64,000 nt of DNA from Candidatus Saccharibacteria bacterium UBA2952 (GCA_002348605.1 DEBQ01000006.1:173566-237565), one strand, 5' to 3'; numbered from the stretch's first letter, positions 16,923 to 26,428 are shown. Notes: a model not told the origin generated them from the sequence alone. Translations and numbers: made by a program.

Positions 16923-19054
16923 AATCATTCTTAGTTGCCATCTTCTTACTGCTCGGTACCGCTGGCTCGGCTACACTTTTCGGTGCGAACACTGCTCATG
17001 CTGTAAGCGGATCCGACTGGCGTGCCGGTCGCATTATTGACGACGGGCTGTTCTACGACAATGCTTCGATGTCTCTTGCTGACATTCAGAACTTTTTGAA
17101 TGCCCGAGTACCGACTTGTGACACCCAGGGCACTCAATCGGCCGCCGATATGGGCGCTCCAGGAATGACCCACGCTCAATATGCTGCCAGTCGCGGCTGG
17201 CCAGGCCCACCATACATCTGCTTAAAGGACTACTACCAAGTTCCTCGTTCAGACGTGGTGGTCAATAACTACTCCGGTAGTATCCCGGCCGGGTCTTGGA
17301 GTGCGGCACGAATTATCAAAAATGCAGCAGACACTTACGGAATCAGCCCTAAAGCACTCTTAGTCACGCTGCAAAAGGAATCACCCGGCCCCCTGCTTAG
17401 CGATACCTGGCCTCTACAGTCTCAATATCGCAATGCCATGGGTTACGGCTGCCCGGATACTGCGCCTTGCGACCCGGCCTACGAAGGTTTCTATAACCAA
17501 ATAACCAATGCCGCCCGGCAGTTCAAGCTGTATAAAGACAACCCGGCTAGCTACCGCTATAAGCCGAATCAGAATAATAGTATTTACTACAACCCGAACA
17601 CCGGTTGCGGTGCCAGCACCGTCTACGTCAATACCTTCGCAACCGCCGGCCTGTACAACTACACGCCATACCAGCCTAACCAAGCCGCCCTAAACAACCT
17701 ATACGGAACCGGTGATGGTTGTAGCGCCTACGGCAACCGTAACTTCTGGCGAATTTGGAACGACTGGTTCGGGTCACCTATTGCTCCTGATTTTGGTGCG
17801 GAGCCTGTATGGCAGCAAGTTTATACGGACAGCACAAAAAGCTCTGCTCTTGGATGGGACGCCAACCTTATCGCCGGACAGTCCGCGTATGCCGTAGTAG
17901 TAATGAAGAATATCGGCAACCAGACATGGACAAAGTCCGGGGCGTTTGGGGTTAGTGATACAAGACTCGCTACCTATGGCGCCTGGGGACGTACAAGTGC
18001 GTTTTGTGATGGTAACTGGACGATAAACTGCACAAGGCCAGCAGTGCTCAAGGAAGCCTCGGTTGCAACCGGCGGATACGGAACCTTTGAATTCCCAATC
18101 CAGGCTCCAAAACAGACTGGTGCCTACAAAGAAGCGTTCTCGCCAATCGTTGACGGTAGGACCGTATTCAGTCGAGGTAGTATGACATTCAACCTGAACG
18201 TCTACCCTGCTGAATTTAAGGCTCAACCGGTTTGGCAACAAATCTACACTGACAGCACAAAAAGCTCTGCTCTTGGATGGGACGCCAACCTTATCGCCGG
18301 ACAGTCCGCATATGCTGTGGTCGTGATGAAAAATACAGGAAACGTCACTTGGACAAAATCAGGATCGTTCGGCAACACAGACACTCGACTGGCTACTTAC
18401 GGGCCGTGGGGACGCACGAGTGGCTTTTGCAATGACAACTGGATTATAAATTGTACACGCCCGTCTGGACTAAAAGAGACTTCAGTAGCCCCGGGTCAAT
18501 ATGGAACGTTTGAGTTCCCCATACAGGCGCCTAATCAACCGGGTAAGTATATGGAATCATTCGCGCCTATCGTTGACGGACGTACGGTATTCAGCAATGG
18601 TGGCATAGTGTTCAACATCAATGTCACACCGGCAGTGTTCTCCGCACAGCCCGTATGGCAACAAATCTACACCGACGCGACAAAAAGCACAGCACTCGGC
18701 TGGAACGCGACTCTTACAGCCAACCAACCCGCATACGCTGTGATTGCTCTGAAAAATACAGGAAACGTCACTTGGACAAAATCTGGCGCTTTCGCCGTCA
18801 CAGACACTCGGCTGGCTACTTATGGGCCGTGGGGACGACAGAGTATCTTCTGCAGCAACAACTGGCTGATTAACTGCACTAGACCGGCTGCTCTGAATGA
18901 AACTTCTGTCGCACCTGGACAGACCGGTACGTTCGAGTTCCCCTTAAGAGCTCCATCGCAAACCGGATCATATAGCGAAGCCTTTGCACCTGTAATCGAC
19001 GGCCGCACGGTATTTAGCAGTGGAGCCATGGGTCTCAACCTGACAGTTCAGTAG
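16919..19054 (+). CDS. secreted protein: lysozyme-like N-terminus plus three NBR1-Ig-like repeats
   Basis: The 711 residues start with a signal peptide (about 1-28, ending TAHA). Residues 31-285 resemble the N-terminal module of actinobacterial 'hemagglutinin'-type secreted proteins. ISPKALLVTLQKESPG, with Glu154, looks like the catalytic-helix region of lysozyme/SLT folds. Three tandem 141-residue repeats follow (about 293-433, 434-574 and 575-711). Each has VWQQxYTD, LKNTGNxTWTKSG, two cysteines, APGQxGTFEFP and DGRTVFS, the pattern of the NBR1 Ig-like domain. It is probably a cell-surface adhesin or wall hydrolase. Stretches of identical DNA between repeats point to recent duplication or gene conversion. 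Confidence 0.8.
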   Translation: MKSFLVAIFLLLGTAGSATLFGANTAHAVSGSDWRAGRIIDDGLFYDNASMSLADIQNFLNARVPTCDTQGTQSAADMGAPGMTHAQYAASRGWPGPPYICLKDYYQVPRSDVVVNNYSGSIPAGSWSAARIIKNAADTYGISPKALLVTLQKESPGPLLSDTWPLQSQYRNAMGYGCPDTAPCDPAYEGFYNQITNAARQFKLYKDNPASYRYKPNQNNSIYYNPNTGCGASTVYVNTFATAGLYNYTPYQPNQAALNNLYGTGDGCSAYGNRNFWRIWNDWFGSPIAPDFGAEPVWQQVYTDSTKSSALGWDANLIAGQSAYAVVVMKNIGNQTWTKSGAFGVSDTRLATYGAWGRTSAFCDGNWTINCTRPAVLKEASVATGGYGTFEFPIQAPKQTGAYKEAFSPIVDGRTVFSRGSMTFNLNVYPAEFKAQPVWQQIYTDSTKSSALGWDANLIAGQSAYAVVVMKNTGNVTWTKSGSFGNTDTRLATYGPWGRTSGFCNDNWIINCTRPSGLKETSVAPGQYGTFEFPIQAPNQPGKYMESFAPIVDGRTVFSNGGIVFNINVTPAVFSAQPVWQQIYTDATKSTALGWNATLTANQPAYAVIALKNTGNVTWTKSGAFAVTDTRLATYGPWGRQSIFCSNNWLINCTRPAALNETSVAPGQTGTFEFPLRAPSQTGSYSEAFAPVIDGRTVFSSGAMGLNLTVQ
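17828..17886 (+). repeat. direct repeat copy A (59 bp) in the Ig-repeat gene
   Basis: These 59 bases are identical to 18251-18309, 423 bases away, which is exactly one protein repeat of 141 codons. The flanking sequence is clearly more diverged. Confidence 0.85.
18251..18309 (+). repeat. direct repeat copy B (59 bp) in the Ig-repeat gene
   Basis: This is identical to 17828-17886. A second, separate 34-base identity links 18327-18360 with 18750-18783, again at a spacing of 423 bases, so identity patches move between different repeat pairs. Confidence 0.85.
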
Positions 19055-19065
19055 CAAGCGTTTGA

Positions 19066-19071
19066 TATACT
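19066..19071 (+). promoter_or_regulatory. leaderless-type -10 box
   Basis: TATACT ends seven bases before the ATG at 19079. There is no ribosome site in between. Confidence 0.5.
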
Positions 19072-19078
19072 GTGCAGT

Positions 19079-20029
19079 ATGGTCAAGCAGAAAATCTCTA
19101 TCGTCATACCGGCGTATAACGAATCGGCTGGAATTGCTCATTTTTATCATGGCCTCACTGCGGCCCTCCCAAGTAAATATTCCTATGAACTCGTATTCGT
19201 TAACGATGGAAGCAGTGACGATACGCTTGATATACTTGAGTCCCTAAAGAAGTCGGATGACTCCATCCGGGTCATATCTTTCTCGCGAAACTTTGGAAAA
19301 GAAGCAGCCACGACTGCCGGTATCACTCGTTCACGTGGTAGTGCGGTTATTATTATTGACGCAGATGGACAACATCCGGTTGGGCTTATTAATGATTTTT
19401 TGAAAGAGTGGGAGAGCGGTAATAAGGTTGTTATTGGTGTTCGAAGTGCAAATCATAATGAAGGTTTTATCAAGCGCTATGGATCAAAGCTTTTTTATGC
19501 CATGTTCAACGCGATGGCGCATGAAACTCTTGTTCCGGGATCGACAGATTTCAGACTTATTGACGCTTCGGTTAGGGTTGAGTTCGCAAAACTCAAGGAA
19601 CGAGGCCGGATAACCCGCGCACTTATCGATTGGCTTGGTTACAAAAAAAGCTACGTCGAGTTCACCGCCAACGCCCGAGAGCACGGTGAAGCGTCTTACA
19701 CCAACTCGAAACTATTTAAGCTTGCGTTCAACAGTTTCGTATCACTTACGACCTTTCCACTGTATGCATCAGGCTACCTCGGCTTAATTATCATCCCTCT
19801 CTCTCTGATCGTCGGAGTATTCGTCATTATTGAACAATTCGCCATGGGCGATCCAATGCAACTAAAGATAACCGGCTCTGCGATGCTCGGCATTTTCATC
19901 GTCTTCCTGGTAGGCATCATCCTGATTTGTCAGGGGTTAATCGCCATGTATATTTCAAGAATTTACGAAGAGGCAAAAGACAGGCCGCTTTACATCGTTG
20001 AGCACGATACGCACTCTAGCGAAAAATAA
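19079..20029 (+). CDS. GT2 family glycosyltransferase (GtrB/DPM1-like)
   Basis: The 316 residues begin ISIVIPAYNES, followed by FVNDGSSDDT and the metal site IIDADGQHP (DXD). RNFGKEAATTAGI and PGSTDFRL follow, all typical of GtrB/YkoT polyprenyl-phosphate glycosyltransferases. Two C-terminal membrane helices lie at about 228-252 and 266-292. The convergent gene encodes a GtrA protein, the usual partner that helps the lipid-linked sugar cross the membrane. Their 3' ends overlap by 14 bases. Nearby large membrane proteins are candidate enzymes that would use the loaded lipid. Confidence 0.9.
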   Translation: MVKQKISIVIPAYNESAGIAHFYHGLTAALPSKYSYELVFVNDGSSDDTLDILESLKKSDDSIRVISFSRNFGKEAATTAGITRSRGSAVIIIDADGQHPVGLINDFLKEWESGNKVVIGVRSANHNEGFIKRYGSKLFYAMFNAMAHETLVPGSTDFRLIDASVRVEFAKLKERGRITRALIDWLGYKKSYVEFTANAREHGEASYTNSKLFKLAFNSFVSLTTFPLYASGYLGLIIIPLSLIVGVFVIIEQFAMGDPMQLKITGSAMLGIFIVFLVGIILICQGLIAMYISRIYEEAKDRPLYIVEHDTHSSEK

Positions 20030-20441
20030 CGTTTTTGTACGCAATATAATTCCAAAGCGTGATGCATACAGTCGCTATTATCTTCGATGCGGCCGGAACT
20101 ACCCCTAATATAAACAAGAATTTTATGAATAAGTATGTGAACAGATTATTAAAGACGAACAATCCAATATATAGCGCAAATTGTTTCTTGCCAGAATGAA
20201 AATGATTTGCGTCACGCTTGAATGTCCATTGCCTATTTAAGGCAAAGCTTGCAACAAGGCCGCTCGTCAAACCAGCAGGCACGGCGACTGCAAGAGGCGC
20301 ATTCAGTATGTAGAGAAAGAATAAAAAGACACCATTATCTATTGCAAGGGCGGTGACACCAGATATAACATAAGCCACCAGTTGCCGGTTTGGTCGTCGA
20401 GCATACTCCCGCCAGTTGCCACTTCCCTGCCGTTTATTCAT
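20016..20441 (-). CDS. GtrA-family membrane protein
   Basis: I chose the ATG at 20441 (MNKRQGSGNW) rather than an upstream in-frame start at 20576, which would overlap the divergent gene. The resulting 141 residues match the usual GtrA length and have four membrane helices. The motifs QLVAYVISGVTALAIDNG and SFALNRQWTF are family hallmarks. GtrA proteins are thought to help flip polyprenyl-phosphate-linked sugars. TATAAT ends six bases before the chosen ATG, which supports this start and a leaderless mRNA. It pairs functionally with the convergent GtrB-like GT2. Confidence 0.88.
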   Translation of the reverse strand: MNKRQGSGNWREYARRPNRQLVAYVISGVTALAIDNGVFLFFLYILNAPLAVAVPAGLTSGLVASFALNRQWTFKRDANHFHSGKKQFALYIGLFVFNNLFTYLFIKFLFILGVVPAASKIIATVCITLWNYIAYKNVIFR

Positions 20442-20447
20442 GATGCT

Positions 20448-20453
20448 ATTATA
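20448..20453 (-). promoter_or_regulatory. leaderless-type -10 box for the GtrA gene
   Basis: TATAAT on the minus strand ends six bases before the ATG at 20441. It sits in the narrow divergent gap before the plus-strand gene at 20467. Confidence 0.5.
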
Positions 20454-20466
20454 TGGGAACTGATCT

Positions 20467-22251
20467 ATGCAAAACAAACTCATTCCGCGTATAGCCACCT
20501 TGTTTATAAAACATAACATCCTCCTTCTTGTTTTACTGACGCTGCCGATAGTCTTATACACATTGCCTTTCCTCATGACCGGCAGTCGATTGGCAGTTGG
20601 AGACGCAGACTACCTAATGCAAACAGTAGAGGCCGCTCGTCAAACCATACTCGAATACCACCAATTTCCCTGGTGGAACCCATGGGTAAGCGGTGGCGTA
20701 CCCCTCTTTGCCAACCCACAGTTCGGGCTCTTGAGCTTGCCGACTTTATGCGGCTTACTGTTCGGATCTATAGTCGGCTATAAAATCGCGTTGGTACTGT
20801 ATCTAATTCTCGGCTTCTGGGGCATGTACTTCTTGCTTACCCGCTGTTTTAAAACTCCTATTGTCACCGCTACGCTCCTGGGCTATATTTGGACTTTTGG
20901 AGGATATTTTGCATACCGCGCCGCTGGACACTATACGTTTTTTACCATTGAATTCTTCCCTCTCTTACTCTTGCTTTTTTTGAGACGAAACGACATCAGA
21001 TTTGGCTGGGCATGGTTCGGTCTGGCGCTCGGACTGATGATAAATGCCGCCGCTCATAATACCACCGTTATGAGTCTGGCTGTTGTTGGCGTATTTATAC
21101 TGATCGAATTAATAAAAATAGGGGCAAAAGTCGGAAAGCGTCAATCACTCCGAATATCAGCCGAGACCAATCTCGCCGACATAAAGACCTTGCTTCTGTC
21201 GGCACTCGTAACACTTATCGTTGCCGGTCCCCGCGCAATAGCAAGTTTCGAATATATACGCGAATATCCGCGGACTCTTTCGTTCTTCCCAGAAGACTCG
21301 ATTGGAATACCAGATGGAGTATTTTCGATTTTCGGACCAGTACGCCAATACTTCGACCCTCCGTTAATACCAAATTGGTCATGGATGGAAGTGAGTGCGT
21401 ATATCGGATTCGCGACTGGGGTTGCGGCGATAATTTGCCTTGTAGTCTTAATACGATCACGGCTCTTATTCAAGCCCATTACAAGCAGAATCTCTCCAGC
21501 GCTCTTATTAATTCTAGGCATCATCTTTTTCCTGTTCGGGCTTGGGCTTATTATAGGAGACCTGTCACCCTACAATCTGTTGCGACATCTCCCAGTGTTC
21601 TCCGACATGCGTGTCGCATCACGCTGGATGATCTGGGCATCACTTATGGTAATTCTTTTCATAGGAGCCTATTCATTAAAGCGCTACCGCAAGGCTATCA
21701 ACGTGCTGCTTGCAGTAAGCGTCATTGAACTGTTCGCTTTCGGTACGCTCTTCTTTGCTAAGCAGTATACAATTGAACCTGCCGAGTATACTCATTCGTC
21801 TGTCATAAACCAGCAGGTTCATTACGATTCAAAGAGAAATGGCATACCGTATGACGAAAATCTAACCGCTACTACAAGGGCGAACATCGGCCAGGTCATT
21901 GCCGGCGATTCATTAATCGACACCAGAAACCCCGCCCCGTTTGGAATTGATACGATTCGCTGCGATAGTGACCAAGGCAGCTGTAAATTCGTAATGACAA
22001 AAAACGCCGTCGTTACTGAATGGTCACCGAACAAAATAACCTTGAAGCGTACTGGCAAGGGCGATATACGATTAAATATGAATCCCGGTAAGTATTGGCT
22101 TGTGAATAATCGCTATGCGTTTGCTAATATGCGACTTGTCGAGCCAGGGCAGAGTTTTACCATTTCCGACAAAAGTGAGACGATAATCATCAGAATGCAA
22201 CCAAAGTTTTCGCCCGGCTGGTTGTTGTGGAAACTATCGAATCCCAAGTAA
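20467..22251 (+). CDS. YfhO-like large membrane protein (GT-C type)
   Basis: The 594 residues have about eleven to twelve membrane helices in the first 425, then a soluble beta-rich tail. After helix 1, an acidic loop (VGDADYLMQT) and WWNPWVSGGVPLFANPQFG follow. The latter matches YfhO-type membrane proteins, members of the GT-C superfamily that glycosylate teichoic acids or other surface polymers using lipid-linked sugars. The GtrB and GtrA genes next to it would supply such a donor. It ends 17 bases from the convergent GT4 gene, without a visible terminator hairpin. Confidence 0.78.
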   Translation: MQNKLIPRIATLFIKHNILLLVLLTLPIVLYTLPFLMTGSRLAVGDADYLMQTVEAARQTILEYHQFPWWNPWVSGGVPLFANPQFGLLSLPTLCGLLFGSIVGYKIALVLYLILGFWGMYFLLTRCFKTPIVTATLLGYIWTFGGYFAYRAAGHYTFFTIEFFPLLLLLFLRRNDIRFGWAWFGLALGLMINAAAHNTTVMSLAVVGVFILIELIKIGAKVGKRQSLRISAETNLADIKTLLLSALVTLIVAGPRAIASFEYIREYPRTLSFFPEDSIGIPDGVFSIFGPVRQYFDPPLIPNWSWMEVSAYIGFATGVAAIICLVVLIRSRLLFKPITSRISPALLLILGIIFFLFGLGLIIGDLSPYNLLRHLPVFSDMRVASRWMIWASLMVILFIGAYSLKRYRKAINVLLAVSVIELFAFGTLFFAKQYTIEPAEYTHSSVINQQVHYDSKRNGIPYDENLTATTRANIGQVIAGDSLIDTRNPAPFGIDTIRCDSDQGSCKFVMTKNAVVTEWSPNKITLKRTGKGDIRLNMNPGKYWLVNNRYAFANMRLVEPGQSFTISDKSETIIIRMQPKFSPGWLLWKLSNPK

Positions 22252-22268
22252 AAACGAAACCAGATCGC

Positions 22269-23507
22269 TTACTGCGCGGCTATGCGGCCAACGAATGAAT
22301 CGACTGCCTCATACATGTCGCGCCAGCTGGTAGGCGTGAACGAGTCATGAATCTTAGACTCTTTTGCCCTTAGAACAGACGGGTCAAGGTATTTCACAAC
22401 GACGTCCAGCATTTTTCCGGTATCGTACGGTGAAAAATAATCAATCAGTTCGCCAGCTATCTCAGGCATAGACGATACGTTTGATGACAAGCACAACTTT
22501 CCATAAGCGAGTGACTCTGCGACCGGCATCCCCCATCCTTCGTAGAAAGAAGGAAAGATGGTAAATAGGCTGTTTTTATACAACCATACGAGCGTCTCGT
22601 CATCCGCATCATTGATTACTATAATGCCGTCACGTGCTACCGGATCTCGTTCCACGACATAACGAAAGTCATCGGTGTGCCAGCCGTTACGACCAACTAT
22701 GACTATCTTTGGAAGCATGATACCCCGACGATTTGCCTCTCTGAGCATATAGAACAACGACAGGTGGTTCTTGCGAGCTTCAATCGTACTGACGGAAAGC
22801 AGGTACCCTGGCGCTAAGCCTTCGACCGGTTTTTCATGCTTTGCATCTGTCAGCTCATCAACTTCTTCGCCGATACGGACTACGGTTATAGCTGGCGCGT
22901 TTTTTATTTTATGCGTCTTGATGAAGTCTCGGACATCCTTCGCCGTGGATTCGGATATGGCAATAACTCCCTCTGATATCGAAAAGACGACCTTCTGGTA
23001 TTCGGTAAACGCATCAGGTAGCCAGTCAACAACATACCCCGGAAATAGACTTGGTACCATGTCGAATGCGAAGTGAACCAGCTTGAAACCCTGCTTCGCT
23101 TTCGCAAGAGCTAAGTCATTGATGAATTCACCGACCCATATACCCCCCATGATCAAAACGGTATCATGGCCTCCGAACGGAGTGACTGCATCGTCAGGGG
23201 TGTTCGGTGTTATATAACCGCTTTTCAGAGCACGCCGCCGGATTTTTGTCGCCAGCTTCAGTAGACGGTTCGCGTAATCACTGGCTTGTACGCCCGATAG
23301 TTCGTCCGTAATGATTCCAGACTTCACTATTTCATCCGGATTAAAGTCGACTTGCTGGAAGCGTCGTCCTTGCTCTTGATACACAAAGAACCTCACGTCG
23401 TCGTGTGACTCGATATAGAGTTTGGACATATTGTATTGTATCCGTTGGATGCCGGTTAGGTTGCCCTTCCATTGCATGAAATCAGTCAGATCGATCCACG
23501 TGATCAT
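22269..23507 (-). CDS. GT4 family glycosyltransferase
   Basis: The protein has 412 residues. The N-terminus ITWIDLTDFMQWKGNLTGIQR is a variant GT4 opening seen in rhamnan/mannan polymer glycosyltransferases. The donor domain contains LSVSTIEARKN and the EX7E-type FYEGWGMPVAESLA, followed by CLSSNVSSMPEIAG. It is the last gene of a minus-strand operon (Wzm, Wzt, FkbM, then, after an intervening plus-strand gene, coiled-coil protein, tandem GT4 and this gene). Its start overlaps the tandem GT4 stop by four bases, so both probably work on the same exported polymer. Confidence 0.88.
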   Translation of the reverse strand: MITWIDLTDFMQWKGNLTGIQRIQYNMSKLYIESHDDVRFFVYQEQGRRFQQVDFNPDEIVKSGIITDELSGVQASDYANRLLKLATKIRRRALKSGYITPNTPDDAVTPFGGHDTVLIMGGIWVGEFINDLALAKAKQGFKLVHFAFDMVPSLFPGYVVDWLPDAFTEYQKVVFSISEGVIAISESTAKDVRDFIKTHKIKNAPAITVVRIGEEVDELTDAKHEKPVEGLAPGYLLSVSTIEARKNHLSLFYMLREANRRGIMLPKIVIVGRNGWHTDDFRYVVERDPVARDGIIVINDADDETLVWLYKNSLFTIFPSFYEGWGMPVAESLAYGKLCLSSNVSSMPEIAGELIDYFSPYDTGKMLDVVVKYLDPSVLRAKESKIHDSFTPTSWRDMYEAVDSFVGRIAAQ

Positions 23508-25882
23508 TCGTGGTCCTCCGTCTTCAGTTCTGCAAGCAGTTCTTTCACCGATGTCAGCTGGCCGTTTCGTAACAATTCGGCACGTCGCTTGAGCACTGAA
23601 TCATACGATCCGCCCTGCTCCATGAGCGCTCTCATGCCCTTTGCATACTGTTCGTGACTGTGGTTCGCCTTGATGTATTCGACGGCTTTCGCCGATACTT
23701 TCTTCATTAATCGCGAGTTGGCAACAAGCTCGTTTAATTTTTTGACGAGATCATCTGGATTCTTAACCTTCACAACCACGTCATCAGGGAGTTCGCTATA
23801 CCATCCTATATCCCGTACGACTACTACGACGCCTTGCCGCATCGCTTCAAGTGTCGACAGTGATGTTTCGCCTTGATACTGCATACGATAATTCACGAAT
23901 ACGTCCAGCTGCTTCATGCTGTTTACGAAGTCGTAGTCAGTAAGGCCCGTCGTTAGGTCAATATTGTCATACGACCCCAGACGTTCGATCGTATCGGCAG
24001 ATGCATAATTATAACCGAATATAGCGATCGTATGGTTCTGGTACTTCACATCTTTCGCCAAACGCTCGATGACTTCGATTCCTTTTATGTCAGCGATAAT
24101 CCCTGCCATGCCGAGGCGTAGACGTGCGTACGACCGTTCGGGAATGGTCTGCGGCGCCTGTGTGGCTAGATTAACGTCCATTACCACCGAGTCTTGGTCT
24201 CGTAGAATCTCTTTGGCTGCGGCAGAGGCATATTTCGAATGCGTCATGACGCCAAGTTGATTCGTGACTACTGACGTCAGGCATTTGCTGAGCGTCAGTC
24301 CGGCCGCGGAGGTAAGCATTTTCTCAAGGTCACTCCGTTCTGAAGAAATAACTTCTTCCCTGACCATTACCCGATACGCGTCGGTTATATTGGTGTCGTG
24401 AAGAATCACAAAACCTGGGAGGTAAAGGCTATTCGCAATGCTCTGTAGATGGTAATCGCTGTTTCCGATATGGTAGAATACCGCGTCATATCGAGTGTAG
24501 GACTTAACAGAAAATGCATCTGCGGAATAGTACGGCGCGACATACTTTAAGTAATTTGGGCGAGTGTTCGCGTCGACTGATCCGTCTTCCGCGTAGTAGT
24601 CGACATCAAAATAGTCATCAAGGACGGCGTGTGACTCGGCAACCACTTTGCCGATCGCAGAAAACCCAGATGGCGTCGGTGTAAATACGGCTATCTTTGG
24701 CCGATTGCCCGAACTTCTTTTGGTCGTTTTTGACATCGCAGCAAGAGTTCGCTTAGCGGTTTCTCCCCAACTATAGTGTTTTAGGATTTGTCGATACTTC
24801 GACTTGGGGACCCCTTTATCGGTGGCTGTAAGCGCATCTTCTATAGCAGCGGCAATCGAGTATTGGTCCTTATGGTCGCAATAATAGAAAGCATCGGCTG
24901 AGATTTCCTTGAATACATCAAGCAACGAGCAGACCACGCGTTTGTCAACATGTACCGCTTCAAGTATTGGAAGGCCAAGTCCTTCGCTCTCAGGAACAAA
25001 TAGCACCGCTTCGGCCTTCTCGTACAACCAGTCAAGTTCCGCCTCCTCAATATTGCCGGTAAAGATAATGTTGCTTGAGAAGCCCCGCAGGCGCTCCCGT
25101 TCCGTACGATGTATCTTCGAGGTGATGACGAGTTTGTATTTTTCCGATGATCGGGAATTAAATTGTTCGAAACCGATGACGGCACGAAGGTTGTTCTTCC
25201 GCGGGTCATCGCTCGTCGGCATCAGTATGAACTTTTCAGATAATTGCATACCCGGCGGCGGTACCGGACTCTTGTCGGACCTGATCGCCGCACCGTCGAT
25301 GACATGTGTTCTTGAGTGAGGAATTCCTAAGTATACTGCCAGGTCATCACGCACCGCTTGCGAGATCGTCAGAATCTTATCGGCTTCAAAAAGTTGCCTG
25401 AATCGTTTCAGATAATTATCGAAAGGCATCTTGTCCGCGTAGCGGTCATGATACAAGTAAGGTATGAGGTCGTAGAATATGACGAAATTCGTCGTTAAAT
25501 CAGGAAAGACAGATGCTATCGGTTCCTGAAACAAGCTTGGAATAAGAAAATCGACCGAGCCCACGTCAAGACGAAGCTTCTCGACGAATTCGTTGACCGC
25601 TTTCTTATTGTGCTTAGTGGCATTCTCTATACTCTGTCGAGTGGTACTCGATAGGTCCAGATACGACACCGTGACTCCTTCAAATAAACGCTCGAGCTTT
25701 TTATGCTCGATACCGACGGCATGCGGCTTCTTCGCGAATATAAGATGTACAGTCGCGTAATTCGATTCTTTAAGTATCGCCGAGAGTAGATATTCCGAGT
25801 ATCTTCCCATGCCGCGATCACGCGCAGCTGACTGAAATATCTGCCCGTCAACAATAAGATGTCTTGATGTACTTGCCGACAT
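23504..25882 (-). CDS. tandem two-domain GT4 glycosyltransferase
   Basis: The 792 residues hold two GT-B units. The first (about 1-385) starts LIVDGQIFQSAARDRGMGRYSEY and carries SEGLGLPILEA. The second (about 395-770) starts IAVFTPTPSGFSAIG and carries YQGETSLSTLEAMRQG. Two-domain GT4 proteins such as WbdA of E. coli O8/O9a and WbpX-type enzymes polymerise mannan or D-rhamnan repeat units with more than one linkage. That fits the GDP-mannose/GDP-rhamnose genes in this window. The gene follows the coiled-coil protein by one base and overlaps the next GT4 by four, so it is central to a glycan polymerase operon. Confidence 0.88.
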   Translation of the reverse strand: MSASTSRHLIVDGQIFQSAARDRGMGRYSEYLLSAILKESNYATVHLIFAKKPHAVGIEHKKLERLFEGVTVSYLDLSSTTRQSIENATKHNKKAVNEFVEKLRLDVGSVDFLIPSLFQEPIASVFPDLTTNFVIFYDLIPYLYHDRYADKMPFDNYLKRFRQLFEADKILTISQAVRDDLAVYLGIPHSRTHVIDGAAIRSDKSPVPPPGMQLSEKFILMPTSDDPRKNNLRAVIGFEQFNSRSSEKYKLVITSKIHRTERERLRGFSSNIIFTGNIEEAELDWLYEKAEAVLFVPESEGLGLPILEAVHVDKRVVCSLLDVFKEISADAFYYCDHKDQYSIAAAIEDALTATDKGVPKSKYRQILKHYSWGETAKRTLAAMSKTTKRSSGNRPKIAVFTPTPSGFSAIGKVVAESHAVLDDYFDVDYYAEDGSVDANTRPNYLKYVAPYYSADAFSVKSYTRYDAVFYHIGNSDYHLQSIANSLYLPGFVILHDTNITDAYRVMVREEVISSERSDLEKMLTSAAGLTLSKCLTSVVTNQLGVMTHSKYASAAAKEILRDQDSVVMDVNLATQAPQTIPERSYARLRLGMAGIIADIKGIEVIERLAKDVKYQNHTIAIFGYNYASADTIERLGSYDNIDLTTGLTDYDFVNSMKQLDVFVNYRMQYQGETSLSTLEAMRQGVVVVVRDIGWYSELPDDVVVKVKNPDDLVKKLNELVANSRLMKKVSAKAVEYIKANHSHEQYAKGMRALMEQGGSYDSVLKRRAELLRNGQLTSVKELLAELKTEDHE

Positions 25883-25883
25883 G

Positions 25884-26390
25884 TCAACTAGACCTTAACT
25901 TATGTATCTTTTTCATGCCCGCCAAGCCGCCATCCCTTGCGACACGATAACTTTTCGCGACGAGTCGATAGGCAGGCTTAAGATTGTGTTTATACACCTT
26001 CTTTTTCAGGGCAAAGAATTCTTTGGCGTCATACTCACGCGCCTCTTTCAATAAATCGGCGTACCTCATATTCTCATTGGTCGTGATTGTCGGATGGGTT
26101 GTGACGACTCTTTTTTTACGTTCGCCCCGTTCGGTCAGCGTCCGCATGATTTTATTATCAATACCGTGGTACAACTGCTTCAACGCAGCGCGTGCACCCT
26201 GTTGGTGATGTAAGTGCAACTCAAGTTCTTGTATTCGAACATTCAGACCATGAATCTTACTATCGCGCTTTGCGAGTTGTTCTGCGTATTCTACATTTTG
26301 GCTTTCAAGCTCACGAAGGCGTGCTTCATAATCTTTTTGTATCATTGCAATCAATTGTACAGAATCAACTGTTCCATTAAAAGCCGTCAC
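25884..26390 (-). CDS. coiled-coil protein with basic amphipathic tail
   Basis: No family is recognised. The 168 residues contain a heptad-rich segment from about 15 to 70 (YEARLRELESQNVEYAEQLA, then KIHGLNVRIQELELHLHHQ), a short linker, and a basic C-terminal region (KKKVYKHNLKPAYRLVAKSY onward) that could lie on a membrane. The start is GTG; a TTTATA string on the plus strand (26396-26401, TATAAA on the minus) lies five bases away. It heads the operon with the tandem GT4 polymerase. A scaffold or chain-length ruler that holds the polymerase near the terminating methyltransferase is a reasonable guess, by analogy with the coiled coil of WbdD. Confidence 0.7.
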   Translation of the reverse strand: MTAFNGTVDSVQLIAMIQKDYEARLRELESQNVEYAEQLAKRDSKIHGLNVRIQELELHLHHQQGARAALKQLYHGIDNKIMRTLTERGERKKRVVTTHPTITTNENMRYADLLKEAREYDAKEFFALKKKVYKHNLKPAYRLVAKSYRVARDGGLAGMKKIHKLRSS

Positions 26391-26416
26391 CCCTATTTAT
26401 ATGACATAAACTTAGT

Positions 26417-26422
26417 TAAAAT
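26417..26422 (+). promoter_or_regulatory. leaderless-type -10 box
   Basis: TAAAAT ends six bases before the ATG at 26429. The gap shared with the divergent gene is only 38 bases. Confidence 0.45.
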
Positions 26423-26428
26423 AGACCA

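Noticed and set aside
17774..18241. 155-codon open frame antisense to the Ig-repeat protein
   Set aside because: The repeat gene is supported by signal peptide, repeats and family motifs; the antisense frame has none.
20442..20576. Longer N-terminus for the GtrA gene starting at 20576
   Set aside because: It would overlap the divergent gene at 20467 and extend beyond the usual GtrA length; TATAAT lies just before the shorter start.
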